Shown: positions 51,183 through 59,011 of the stretch, in pieces | How the letters are laid out: every line of letters starts with the position of its first letter | How positions within the stretch are numbered: the first letter of the stretch is position 1 | DNA from: Pseudoglutamicibacter albus | GTDB lineage: Bacteria > Actinomycetota > Actinomycetes > Actinomycetales > Micrococcaceae | Assembly: GCF_031458175.1 (NCBI RefSeq) | Contig: NZ_JAVDXX010000001.1 | Location: 682,001-746,000 of the forward strand | DNA: 64,000 nt | Direction of reading: 5' to 3' | Notes under the pieces: generated by a model | Database searches by the model: none | What the model was told of the DNA's origin: nothing | The model's input: only the letters and a program-made list of their open reading frames with translations | Position numbers and translations under genes: made by a program

Positions 51183-52451
51183 GTGAGTTTTGCTGTTGTT
51201 GATCTCGATGATCCCGGTGAAATTAGGGCAAAGGCATCTGATGTTCGGTCAAAGTTTAACGACGCTGCAGATGCCATGCAGGTGGTCCGTAAAGGCTGGA
51301 GTCCAATTCAAGAGCACTATGCGGCTCCGGAGGCGCCTACTGTGTCCGGAGCGATGGATGATCCGCATAGGATTGTCGGTGACCTTGATGACGCCGGCGA
51401 TAAGATCAAGTCTGCTCTGGATGACTATGCGTCTGACCTTGACGGTCTAAAGCAGCGCCGTAAGGCACTCATAGACAAAATTAATGACTATAAGGCGATG
51501 GACCCGGATGATGGCGATGAATCCGGGCAGGAGGATAAGGATAAGCTTCGGAAGGAAATCGTAACCGAAGCTATTTCGCTGGCAGAGGATAAAGACGATA
51601 TCCAGAATCGATGCCGGGACCGACTGCTAGCTGTCAGCATTGACGAAAATGATGCTTCTGACGCCAAAGATAAAGCGCCCAGAGCGAAAGAAGGCGCCGG
51701 AGAAAATATCGTACGTGCTTTCGGCAGTGCTATGTGGGACAGCGTTACGCGTAGCAACGATCTAGATGGCCGATGGGGCCCTGTGGCACAAATTGGCAAT
51801 ATATATTTTGATAAATGGGAGTATATATTCAAGGGGCTGCAGTGGAGTATGGGCAAGAAGGTCCCTGTGAGTTTCGCTGATGCCAGATGGCAGATGCCGA
51901 AAACGCTTCAGCGAATGACGGCAGGGAGCTTTGGTCTATTGCACTCGGCTGTTCGATGGTCCCCTCTAGGTGACTCATGGAACCCGATGCGGACGGCTGG
52001 CAAGGCTAAAGGCACCGTCGAGACCTTGGCTACCCGCGCTCGGATGCGGATTAAAAGCCGCAATAACTGGGTTGCGAAAAACCCGATTGATCAAGGGGCC
52101 CTTAACGACGTTGGGAAATACGCTAAGGTAGCTGGCCGTGCTTCCTCGGTTGTAGGTGCGGGAGTAACAGCTGCTACTAGCTGGCAGGAAGACTCGAAAA
52201 CGCACCCGTCTATGGGTAATGGTGAGAAGGCGGCTCGTGCAGGTGTGGCAACGGGACTGTCTGTTGCTGGTGGCTTGGGCGGCGCTAAAGCTGGTGCCGT
52301 AGTCGGCGGCGCCCTCGGCTCTGTTGTTCCAGTCCTCGGTACGGGGGCAGGGGCGGTAGTCGGAGGGATCGTCGGTGGTGTTGTAGGCGGTATGGCCGGT
52401 GGATGGGCTGGGGATAGGGCCAAAGAGCGCATGAGCTCGTGGAAAGACTGA
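51183..52451 (+). CDS. Large putative type VII effector with C-terminal glycine zipper, cassette 1
   Basis: A 422-residue protein. Residues 1-140 are helical with a WXG-like start (VRKGWSPIQEHYAAPEA) and a coiled-coil stretch (SDLDGLKQRRKALIDKIND). The middle third is unassigned but conserved with cassette 2 (GDSWNPM, SWQEDSKTHPSMG). Residues about 345-410 are a glycine zipper (GAKAGAVVGGALGS, GTGAGAVVGGIVGGVVGGMAGG), followed by a charged end. Glycine zippers of this kind occur in membrane-inserting toxins such as the TelE-type LXG effectors. No nuclease motif is seen. I infer a membrane-active effector. It starts at GTG 51183, directly after the 109-residue gene. Confidence 0.72.
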   Translation: MSFAVVDLDDPGEIRAKASDVRSKFNDAADAMQVVRKGWSPIQEHYAAPEAPTVSGAMDDPHRIVGDLDDAGDKIKSALDDYASDLDGLKQRRKALIDKINDYKAMDPDDGDESGQEDKDKLRKEIVTEAISLAEDKDDIQNRCRDRLLAVSIDENDASDAKDKAPRAKEGAGENIVRAFGSAMWDSVTRSNDLDGRWGPVAQIGNIYFDKWEYIFKGLQWSMGKKVPVSFADARWQMPKTLQRMTAGSFGLLHSAVRWSPLGDSWNPMRTAGKAKGTVETLATRARMRIKSRNNWVAKNPIDQGALNDVGKYAKVAGRASSVVGAGVTAATSWQEDSKTHPSMGNGEKAARAGVATGLSVAGGLGGAKAGAVVGGALGSVVPVLGTGAGAVVGGIVGGVVGGMAGGWAGDRAKERMSSWKD

Positions 52452-52537
52452 ACTCCAGGGAGTAGCAAAGCCTGAAACTGACGCCAAGTAAGCATTTCCT
52501 CGTCATGGCGACGTCGAGATAAAGGACAACCTAGCTC

Positions 52538-53032
52538 ATGCATAACCCAGAGATTGAGTTCACGCTCTCAGAGCATCGTGATGCACGGTTCAGGCTCCCC
52601 ATCCCGCAAGACTGGGAGATGGACACCTCCGGTAGTGATAAAGGGGTGTTCATCTACATGGGGTCAGAAGAGTGGGGTAGTAGCCGTTTCCGTCCGAACA
52701 TTGTGGTGATTCAGAGAGCCTACGATCATCGGCACGATAACGATGAAGACTATTACCGCGAGATCCTCGCCACGGATGCCGGGCTAGCCGATCAGCTGGC
52801 TGAATACCGCAACATCCACCTCAGCTGGGACACGCTAGGTGAGGATAGCGCGGCCGTCTTGCGCGTATCTTCCTACCGGAATGAGGAAGGGACACCGCTG
52901 ATGCTGTATCAGTGGAACGCACTACGCGCCGGCCTAGAAGTGAATTTTGCCATCACGTTCCCCACTGCTGACTATTCAGTGTGGGCAGACCTTGCATACG
53001 CATGGGCGAAGGATTTCGAATGGACAGTCTAG
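52538..53032 (+). CDS. LpqN/Mog1-PsbP-like cytosolic protein, candidate effector partner
   Basis: A 164-residue protein with no signal peptide. The pattern FRLPIPQDWEM, RPNIVVIQRAYDH, ...WNALRAGLEVNFAITFP resembles the LpqN/LpqT family core (a Mog1/PsbP-like alpha-beta sandwich) but lacks a lipobox. It lies 86 bases after the cassette 1 effector and overlaps the next gene by 13 bases. Such a gene directly after a toxin candidate could encode immunity or a chaperone. That role is inferred from position. Confidence 0.6.
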   Translation: MHNPEIEFTLSEHRDARFRLPIPQDWEMDTSGSDKGVFIYMGSEEWGSSRFRPNIVVIQRAYDHRHDNDEDYYREILATDAGLADQLAEYRNIHLSWDTLGEDSAAVLRVSSYRNEEGTPLMLYQWNALRAGLEVNFAITFPTADYSVWADLAYAWAKDFEWTV

Positions 53033-53817
53033 AAACTAATCAAGAGGAACAACAGTCCGGGATCGTTCTGCCCCGCGAGCAGTTCCTTCGACTATTGCGC
53101 GGCGAATTCGAAGGTGACGGTCCCACGCTTTATGACGTAGCCGATGAGTGTGTTTTAGCGAACGGTGAGGCTCAAGCTCCGTATGCACAGTTTTGGGGCA
53201 TCTACACGACCCGTCGAAGCTTCATGCAGGTTCGGCGGCTGCGTCCGGATGGAACCGAAAACAAGGTGTATATGTGGACCGGCCCGCGAGGCGTTATTTT
53301 TGCGGTCGAGAATCACACCGAAAGTGTTGTGACGATGAGTGCCGCAAGCCTCGATAGCCGATTCACGCTCCTGATCGATGGCATGGTTTTGGGGCGGCGC
53401 GACTTCCCACGAGAGTATGAGCCGGGATACGGCGTGATCCAGCAGAAGGATATTCTCAAGCTCCTCGAGCCTGATGGTCTACCGTCTTCCGAGCTAGCTG
53501 CGTCTACGAAAGCACTCGCTGACTCGGTTGCTCACGTGCAACCTGGGATGGCCCAAGACCTTGTGGACGGTCAATACGAGATCATCTCCATCATGGGTGA
53601 GTGGGAAAGCGGAGATCGCGACGAGACCGCGAGCGTCGTCTACTTTGATACGCCGCACGGCTACCTTCTGCATAACACGGAGCGCCAGATGCTGCGTAAA
53701 GAGCACCATCTCGAGCCCGCGCCCGGCTGGTACATCCTCCTCCGCGCTATGGAGGTGCTGCCACCGGAACCGGTGATCGCTTCATGGCAGGAAGAAGCCG
53801 ACGCACACAGAGACTGA
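53020..53817 (+). CDS. Hypothetical protein after the cassette 1 effector (EspG-like size)
   Basis: A 265-residue soluble protein from ATG 53020 (MDSLETNQEEQQSG), overlapping the preceding stop. It has mixed alpha-beta character (YAQFWGIYTTRRSFMQVRRL, VYMWTGPRGVIFAVENHTESVV, SRFTLLIDGMVLGRR). Length and fold impression are compatible with the EspG chaperone family of ESX systems, but I see no decisive motif. It could equally be an immunity protein. It has no counterpart after cassette 2. Confidence 0.6.
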   Translation: MDSLETNQEEQQSGIVLPREQFLRLLRGEFEGDGPTLYDVADECVLANGEAQAPYAQFWGIYTTRRSFMQVRRLRPDGTENKVYMWTGPRGVIFAVENHTESVVTMSAASLDSRFTLLIDGMVLGRRDFPREYEPGYGVIQQKDILKLLEPDGLPSSELAASTKALADSVAHVQPGMAQDLVDGQYEIISIMGEWESGDRDETASVVYFDTPHGYLLHNTERQMLRKEHHLEPAPGWYILLRAMEVLPPEPVIASWQEEADAHRD

Positions 53818-54394
53818 ACACCTCACTCCACTGGATGTGCCGCAGGTGGTGGGACGCCGGTTTGCGTAAATGCCAATGTTTGCTGGTATAGATATTGGCT
53901 TTATCGGTTGTCTCGGGCTGGCTAGTGTTTCGCCTCCTTATCCGTTGGTGTTGAGGGAGCAGTTCAAAAACAGCTATCGTTCCCCTCTTCACGAGGGAGA
54001 AGGTTGCTGTTTCCTCGCTAAACTCCCCTTGGCCCCTACCGGTGGATGCATAACTCTCAAGAGTGGTAAGTAGTTCCTGCCAGAAAATGTCGACGTTTGT
54101 CCACGCATCCATCGGCATGATCTGAACCCCATTAAGGATGAAAGAAACCCAGCCTTCACCAGGCAAACACCTATTATTTTGCCAATGCCACCAACGAGCT
54201 GCCTCACCTGGATTAGCGGAAATAGATACCAGGTGCTCGTCATGTTGCTTAGAAAAAAGCTCTGGAAACGTAACGCCTGTCCCTCTGAGGACAAAAGTTT
54301 CGATCTCCAGTTTGGTCTCATTCATCCAATGGTTCATACGTTCCAAACCTAGCGTGGATAAAACTGTAGTTGCACGAACATCTGATACGGACAT
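53747..54394 (-). CDS. Hypothetical protein, probably frameshifted remnant
   Basis: A 215-codon open frame. Residues about 15-150 look protein-like (LGLERMNHWMNETKLEIETF, GEAARWWHWQNNRCLPGEGW, NVDIFWQELLTTLESY). The last 65 residues are basic, low-quality and run 71 bases into the 3' end of the gene on the other strand. A one-base slip in the A-run at 53966-53970 would instead end the protein at a TAA at 53938-53940. Upstream, a second frame (from ATG 54456, MISYKDIYKEEF) with a good AAGGAGGAAT runs into the same sequence, so at least two shifts are likely. I recognise no family. Confidence 0.4.
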   Translation of the reverse strand: MSVSDVRATTVLSTLGLERMNHWMNETKLEIETFVLRGTGVTFPELFSKQHDEHLVSISANPGEAARWWHWQNNRCLPGEGWVSFILNGVQIMPMDAWTNVDIFWQELLTTLESYASTGRGQGEFSEETATFSLVKRGTIAVFELLPQHQRIRRRNTSQPETTDKANIYTSKHWHLRKPASHHLRHIQWSEVFSLCVRRLLPAMKRSPVPVAAPP

Positions 54395-54984
54395 TCTGGG
54401 ATTGCAGATGGCCTCGACCTAAATTCCTCCTTGTAGATGTCCTTATAGGAGATCATTTGGTCGTGGGACGATCGGGTTCCGCTGCGAAAAAGCCGAAGCA
54501 GTCTTAGGGGACCCGTTAGCAGGTCTGAGCCTTCGACTCTCCCGAGGTAATCGCTTGAGTCTTTCTTCCACTGTCCCGCCACCGGATGCCTCGGAACAAT
54601 CGCTCGCCGAAGATCTTTCACGGCACCAAGCCCCCAACGACCTGAAGGGCAGCCTCTTCCTTAGACGCGATGGAACACTTCCCGGGTATAACGTCAATCC
54701 AGCTTTAGGCGAGGTGCCAACTAAACCAAGGACACTTCAGCCTGAAGCCAGGCATGACTCGCACTGGCGTTCCATTGCCTTATCCCTTAGTGCCTAAAAG
54801 GGTAGTGAAGTGACGTCGAGATGCATGGGACACGGCTATCGCCGGACTGAAAATCGCGTTCGAAAGCTCCGCGAACACATCCGCTCCCGCAACACATAAT
54901 TCCTTGGTTACTAAGGGGTAGCTATCGCACTCCTGTTACTGCGCTTGGAGTTTGGTTAATTTGAATTCAACATTCACCAGATTC
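54395..54984. other. Degenerate region between the two cassettes
   Basis: A stretch of about 590 bases without a convincing intact gene. It contains broken fragments, for example a 35-codon plus-strand piece ending near 54930 (DAWDTAIAGLKIAFESSA) that reads like the C terminus of a lost protein. GACGTCGAGAT at 54822 also occurs at 52509 before the LpqN-like gene. I read this as decayed effector or immunity genes left by the duplication. Confidence 0.45.
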
Positions 54985-55453
54985 GGGTTTTTGGGGTGTT
55001 TTCTGGTGGTGGTGCGGGTTAGGATGGCGTGCGTTGGCTCGGGTTTCGCGCTTGGTTTTTGGGTGTGGGGTTTGGGTTGATGTGTTGGTTGTATTGGTTT
55101 TTGAAGGGAATAGTTTTATGAAGTTTGATATGGGTTCGCAGACGTTGGCTACGTTGAATCAGAAGACGTCTGGGTCGAATGATGATTTGGGTGGTTTGGT
55201 TCGTCAGTTGGTGGCGGCTGTTGCTCCGTTGGAGGGGAAGTTTAATGGTCAGGGTCGTGTGAGGTTTGATCAGTTCAAGGCTCGTGCTGATGAGATTGCT
55301 GCTGATTTGAATAGTTCGTTGGCTCGGATTGCTCAGGGTCAGTCTGAGATGAATGTTGCGACTCAGACTGGGGATCAGCAGACTGCTGATAACTCGACGC
55401 GTAATGAGTCTGCTGCGAATTTTGATGGTGCGCGTTTCTCTTCTTCCCGCTAA
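54985..55453 (+). repeat. Duplicated segment A, copy 2
   Basis: Second copy of 49959-50427, including the C-poor leader and the first small gene. The sequence before 54985 is unrelated to that before 49959, which marks the left edge of the duplication. Confidence 0.9.
55118..55453 (+). CDS. WXG100-like small secreted protein A, cassette 2
   Basis: A 111-residue copy of the protein at 50092, differing by one residue (SSSR at the C terminus instead of SSTR). It has the same FNG turn in place of Trp-x-Gly and the same GAAGGGAA ribosome-binding site. Its near-identity at DNA level, including silent positions, points to recent duplication or gene conversion. Confidence 0.8.
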   Translation: MKFDMGSQTLATLNQKTSGSNDDLGGLVRQLVAAVAPLEGKFNGQGRVRFDQFKARADEIAADLNSSLARIAQGQSEMNVATQTGDQQTADNSTRNESAANFDGARFSSSR

Positions 55454-55504
55454 CTGTTATCTATTTCTTGTTTGAGGCAAGACTTTTATTTTTTAGGAGT
55501 AATT

Positions 55505-55810
55505 ATGTCGTTGGATCGTATTTCGTTTGATACTGGTGTGTCTGGTCAGGTTCAGGGGGATATTCAGGGGATTGTGTCTCGGCTTGAGTCGTTGATTGGT
55601 GAGCGTGATGCTCAGGTGGCTGAGGCTATGTCTGATTTTCAGATGGATGGTGTGGATGCTGAGTATCAGCATGTTGAGAAGCGGTGGCATAACGCTTCGA
55701 ATGAGGTGCGCGGGATTATTAGTTTGGTGCGTGAGACTCTGGCTAGTAATGATGAGACGGCTGTGTCTACGCAGTCGCGTGCTCGTAATGCTGTAGCGAA
55801 TATCGGCTAG
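55505..55810 (+). CDS. WXG100-like small secreted protein B, cassette 2
   Basis: A 101-residue copy of the protein at 50482, one residue different near the C terminus (NIG). TTAGGAG precedes the ATG. Unlike the genes, the 51-base spacer before it differs completely from the spacer in cassette 1, so identity is confined to leader, coding regions and the following stem-loop segment. Confidence 0.78.
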   Translation: MSLDRISFDTGVSGQVQGDIQGIVSRLESLIGERDAQVAEAMSDFQMDGVDAEYQHVEKRWHNASNEVRGIISLVRETLASNDETAVSTQSRARNAVANIG

Positions 55811-55821
55811 CCAAGGGTGTG

Positions 55822-55839
55822 CCCCCTCTTCTAAGGGGG
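55822..55839 (+). promoter_or_regulatory. Intercistronic stem-loop, cassette 2
   Basis: CCCCCT (55822-55827) pairs with AGGGGG (55834-55839) around CTTCTA. It lies in the same place as the cassette 1 hairpin, with a changed loop but kept stem. No T-run follows, so full termination is unlikely. Confidence 0.55.
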
Positions 55840-55874
55840 GGTAGATGGACTGTTCTTTCAGAAAGTTGTGACAC

Positions 55875-56204
55875 ATGTACTTTGATATCCATCACGCGGC
55901 CGCTACGCAGACTGTTACAGCAACCAACAGCGCCGCTGATGATCTCCAGGCTGCGTTGCTTGAGCTCTCACAAGCGTTCGCAGCCGCTGGGCACGCTCTG
56001 CCGCAATCACCGGTTGTGACAAATGGTTTGGCCGCGGTCTTCATGGGCGCGATCGAACCCGGTTCCAACACTGTGATCAGCCGAGTTAACATGGCAACGA
56101 GCAGCACAAACGCCGCTCTGAGCTCGTATGCCCAAGGGGATCAGCAGATGTCTGCCAACGTGTGCCCAGTCCCAGGCAATATTGATATGCCGGGGGTGAA
56201 CTGA
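55875..56204 (+). CDS. 109-residue helical type VII-associated protein, cassette 2
   Basis: Diverged homologue of the product at 50853 with the same length. It keeps the SSYAQGDQQMSANV and IDMPGVN endings but differs over most of its helices (AAATQTVTATNSAADDLQAALLELSQAF). Base composition returns to high GC at its start, unlike the two genes before it. TGA is followed immediately by the GTG of the large gene. Probably the specific partner of that protein. Confidence 0.72.
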   Translation: MYFDIHHAAATQTVTATNSAADDLQAALLELSQAFAAAGHALPQSPVVTNGLAAVFMGAIEPGSNTVISRVNMATSSTNAALSSYAQGDQQMSANVCPVPGNIDMPGVN

Positions 56205-57512
56205 GTGGGCTTCAACGTCGTAGAGCTTGACGACGGGGGAGCCGCCCGCGCAGCAGGCAGCGGAATCAGTTCAGCTGGTGATTCCATCGTTGCAGCGATG
56301 AACAGCGTTCAAAGCAGTTGGAGCCCCATCGGTGGCCAATACTTTGCCCCGGAAGCCGGGCAAGTCATTAACGCGATGACGGCTCCATCAACATTGAGCA
56401 GGCAGCTGGATGCAGCGACCATGAGTGTGAAGTCCGCTCTTGACGCGTACGGAGCCGAACTTGATGCCCTCAACAGGGATCGGGACCGGATCCTCGCGAA
56501 GATCGCGGTCTACAACGCCATGAACCCTCCACCAGACGACCTTGAAGGGCAGAGGGAAAAGGAGCGCCTCAGGCAAGAGATCGAGGCCGACTGCGCTCGG
56601 CTCGCTGAAAACAAAGACCGTGCACAGAACCAATGCCGCGGCGCGTTGCTGGGTATTACTGTGGGCGGTCACACGGCGAGCAACGCTGCAGGTATCGACC
56701 TTGCTAAAGCCGATGAGGCTGGCGGCAATATGGTCGGTAGCTTCTTCAAGGCGCTGTGGGATCGGGTTGCGCGGAACAACAGCTACGGAGGCGCAGTAGG
56801 TCCTCTGATGCAAATTGGTCTTTTGACGATGGATAAATGGAAGTATGCCATCCAATACACCCAGCTATCCAAGTACTGGACCACCGTGAACTTGGACGCC
56901 GCCGCGAAAGGCCTGTGGAAGGCGCCTAAGACACTGGAAAAATTTGCTGATAGCAGTTGGACCGCAATGATATTAGTCCACAAAGCTACCGGCTGGACGC
57001 CAATGGGCGCCTCCTGGAACCCGATGGCGAAGCCAAACGGGTTCAAAGAAGGCGTCAAAGCCTTTGGCGGGCGTACACTGATGCAGCTCAACACTTCCGA
57101 GAACCGAATCCCTGTCAATCCTGCATATCAGTCCCACCTCGACACCCTCGGTAAAGTCAGCAAGAACCTTGGACACGTGGGTACAGCCGTTGGCGTAGCC
57201 ACAACGAGTGTTTCGAGCTGGCAAGCCGACTCGAAAGCCCACCCAGCGATGGGTGGAGTCGAGAAGGGCGCCCGTGCAGCAACGATGGCGGCCACCTCCA
57301 CCGCGGGTGGCATAGCTGGGGCCAAAGCCGGTGCAGCTGTAGGTGCCGCAATCGGCTCCTTCGGTGGTCCCGTAGGCACAGCTGCCGGTGCCGTCGTCGG
57401 CGGTATCGTCGGCGGTGTTGGTGGCGGTAAGGCCGGTTCGTGGCTCGGAGATAAGGCCAAGGATACTGTCGGAGATGGTGCGGCCTTTATATGGGATAAG
57501 GTCTCCAACTGA
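56205..57512 (+). CDS. Large putative type VII effector with C-terminal glycine zipper, cassette 2
   Basis: A 435-residue homologue of the protein at 51183. It shares the start (VVELDDGG...), the WSPIGGQYFAPEAG turn, the ALDAYGAELDALNRDRDRIL coil, GASWNPM, SWQADSKAHPAMGG and the C-terminal glycine zipper (GAKAGAAVGAAIGSFGGPVG, GAVVGGIVGGVGGGKAGS). Sequence between these blocks differs widely and the GC is higher. It ends in a short new tail, DTVGDGAAFIWDKVSN. No candidate immunity gene follows; a hairpin and an unrelated methyltransferase gene come next. The effector role is inferred. Confidence 0.72.
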   Translation: MGFNVVELDDGGAARAAGSGISSAGDSIVAAMNSVQSSWSPIGGQYFAPEAGQVINAMTAPSTLSRQLDAATMSVKSALDAYGAELDALNRDRDRILAKIAVYNAMNPPPDDLEGQREKERLRQEIEADCARLAENKDRAQNQCRGALLGITVGGHTASNAAGIDLAKADEAGGNMVGSFFKALWDRVARNNSYGGAVGPLMQIGLLTMDKWKYAIQYTQLSKYWTTVNLDAAAKGLWKAPKTLEKFADSSWTAMILVHKATGWTPMGASWNPMAKPNGFKEGVKAFGGRTLMQLNTSENRIPVNPAYQSHLDTLGKVSKNLGHVGTAVGVATTSVSSWQADSKAHPAMGGVEKGARAATMAATSTAGGIAGAKAGAAVGAAIGSFGGPVGTAAGAVVGGIVGGVGGGKAGSWLGDKAKDTVGDGAAFIWDKVSN

Positions 57513-57575
57513 CCCGCGCGATGCTCAACCGGCATCGTGGGGAAAGATCCGGGGACAGCCCCGGCAGTGTACCCT

Positions 57576-57607
57576 GTGGGTGCCCAGGTTTATGCCTGGG
57601 CACCCAC
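57576..57607. terminator. Hairpin after the cassette 2 effector gene
   Basis: A perfect 13-bp stem GTGGGTGCCCAGG/CCTGGGCACCCAC (57576-57588 with 57595-57607) has loop TTTATG. It ends the type VII island. T-runs are weak. Confidence 0.75.
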
Positions 57608-57751
57608 GGCCGTTAACAAGCCTTGCTCACTGAGAACTGACTTATTGACCTATCCCTGGCCTGCGACCATCGACCGCCGGAACGAGAGCACCAGCCCTTA
57701 GCCGCCAGAACTCGACGAGTTTGGCGGCGGTTAGGTCTAGACCAGCAGGTT

Positions 57752-59011
57752 CTAGACCTTCGTCTCCGTGACCGTGAACGTCGCATCACGTCCCAGCTGC
57801 CGAGTCTGACCAATGTTCTGTCTCAAGAACGCCCGATACCGCAGATGCGAATTCCAGACAGCGATGACGCGGCCACCACGCCCCGCAATCTCACGGGCCG
57901 CAAACAACAGCTTCTCGCCAACGGCACGCTCTACGACAGCGCCTTGATGGAACGGCGGATTCACCAAAACAAGCCGAGGTGAAACCTCAACGGTCGACGT
58001 GCCCTCGCTCAACGGTGGAATTAGGTGCTCGCCCGCGTCAGCCATCACAGCCCGTACCTGCTCTGCAACCCCAGAGGCTCGGGCACTCGCGGAAGTAGCT
58101 GCAACAGCGGCCGCCGAGTCATCCGTGGCATCAACGCGAGCATCTGGCCAACGCCGAGCCGCCCACACCGCAACCGTCCCGTTACCACAGCCAAGATCAA
58201 CAACCCGCTGGCCCGGCTCCGGATCAATATCGTGCTCAGCGATCATCTCCAGCATGAATGCAGTACCAGGGTCCAAACGGTTCTGACCGAACACCCGCGC
58301 ATCCCCATGTAGAGTGACCCTATTCCCGGCAACCAACACAGTGCGCGGCTCGGGATACAGAACACGCCTGGCAGCATCAGAATCAATCGGCCCGGCATTA
58401 GAAACGAGCGAGCCCGCGCCGGCAGAAACCTTCAGAACGCGGGACTTCTTGCGCCCACGCTGCGGCTGAACCGGACCTAGCCAACGCTCAAGAGGTTTAT
58501 TCATCGCGGGTGTCATGTGCTTATCCCGGCCGCCAGCCCACACCGTCGCGCCGTCGGCTACAAGCCCGCGCAAGGCAACAGCCCAATACTCAACCTCAGC
58601 AACAGAGCGAGGCAACTGCCACAACACTAAACCGAACCCGCCACCGGCAGGCCGGGGAACCTCATCAAGCGAAGAAAACGCAGAAGACCCAGCCATGCCG
58701 AGCTCATCAGCGTTAGCTTTCAACGCGGTCAACAACGCAACAGAATCCTGAACCGAAACAACACCACGCAAGCCAGCCTCAACAAGCCCGAGCGTCAAAG
58801 CGCCATAGCGGTCGCCCAGGACCAAGATGCGGTCCCCAGTCAAAGCTTCGGCCTCTACCTGGGCAAGGCCGTGCTCCAAGAGCAGCTGATCGGTCGCGTC
58901 CCACGCACGCAACTCGGGGGACTCGATGTCCGGCCACCGCCGCAACGAACCCCAACTCGCGGGAACCTGCTGCGCTCCGCTAGGTGTCACCGCGTCCTGA
59001 TTATGTGTCAT
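57752..59011 (-). CDS. RsmC/RlmG-like class I methyltransferase
   Basis: A SAM-dependent methyltransferase of about 419 residues with the two-domain layout of RsmC/RlmG rRNA guanine-N2 methyltransferases. The C-terminal catalytic domain has motif I VVDLGCGNGTVAVWAARRWP and the target-nucleotide motif LVLVNPPFHQGA. The N-terminal domain is a degenerate methyltransferase fold (ILVLGDRYGALTLGLVEAGL). I place the start at ATG 59011 (MTHNQDAVTPSG), which overlaps the stop of the upstream YigZ gene by four bases. The frame continues to 59131 but only within that gene. Likely target is 16S or 23S rRNA. Confidence 0.87.
   Translation of the reverse strand: MTHNQDAVTPSGAQQVPASWGSLRRWPDIESPELRAWDATDQLLLEHGLAQVEAEALTGDRILVLGDRYGALTLGLVEAGLRGVVSVQDSVALLTALKANADELGMAGSSAFSSLDEVPRPAGGGFGLVLWQLPRSVAEVEYWAVALRGLVADGATVWAGGRDKHMTPAMNKPLERWLGPVQPQRGRKKSRVLKVSAGAGSLVSNAGPIDSDAARRVLYPEPRTVLVAGNRVTLHGDARVFGQNRLDPGTAFMLEMIAEHDIDPEPGQRVVDLGCGNGTVAVWAARRWPDARVDATDDSAAAVAATSASARASGVAEQVRAVMADAGEHLIPPLSEGTSTVEVSPRLVLVNPPFHQGAVVERAVGEKLLFAAREIAGRGGRVIAVWNSHLRYRAFLRQNIGQTRQLGRDATFTVTETKV

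Larger units (their letters stand above)
55505..55880 (+). repeat. Duplicated segment B, copy 2
   Basis: Counterpart of 50482-50857. The TGGACTGTTCTTTCAGAAAGTTGTGACACATG stretch before the third gene is identical, while the loop of the stem-loop differs. Confidence 0.88.

Noticed and set aside
43000-57600. Prophage or transposon carrying the type VII island
   Set aside because: No integrase, transposase, tail, capsid gene or flanking target duplication is visible; the duplicated blocks are internal cassettes.
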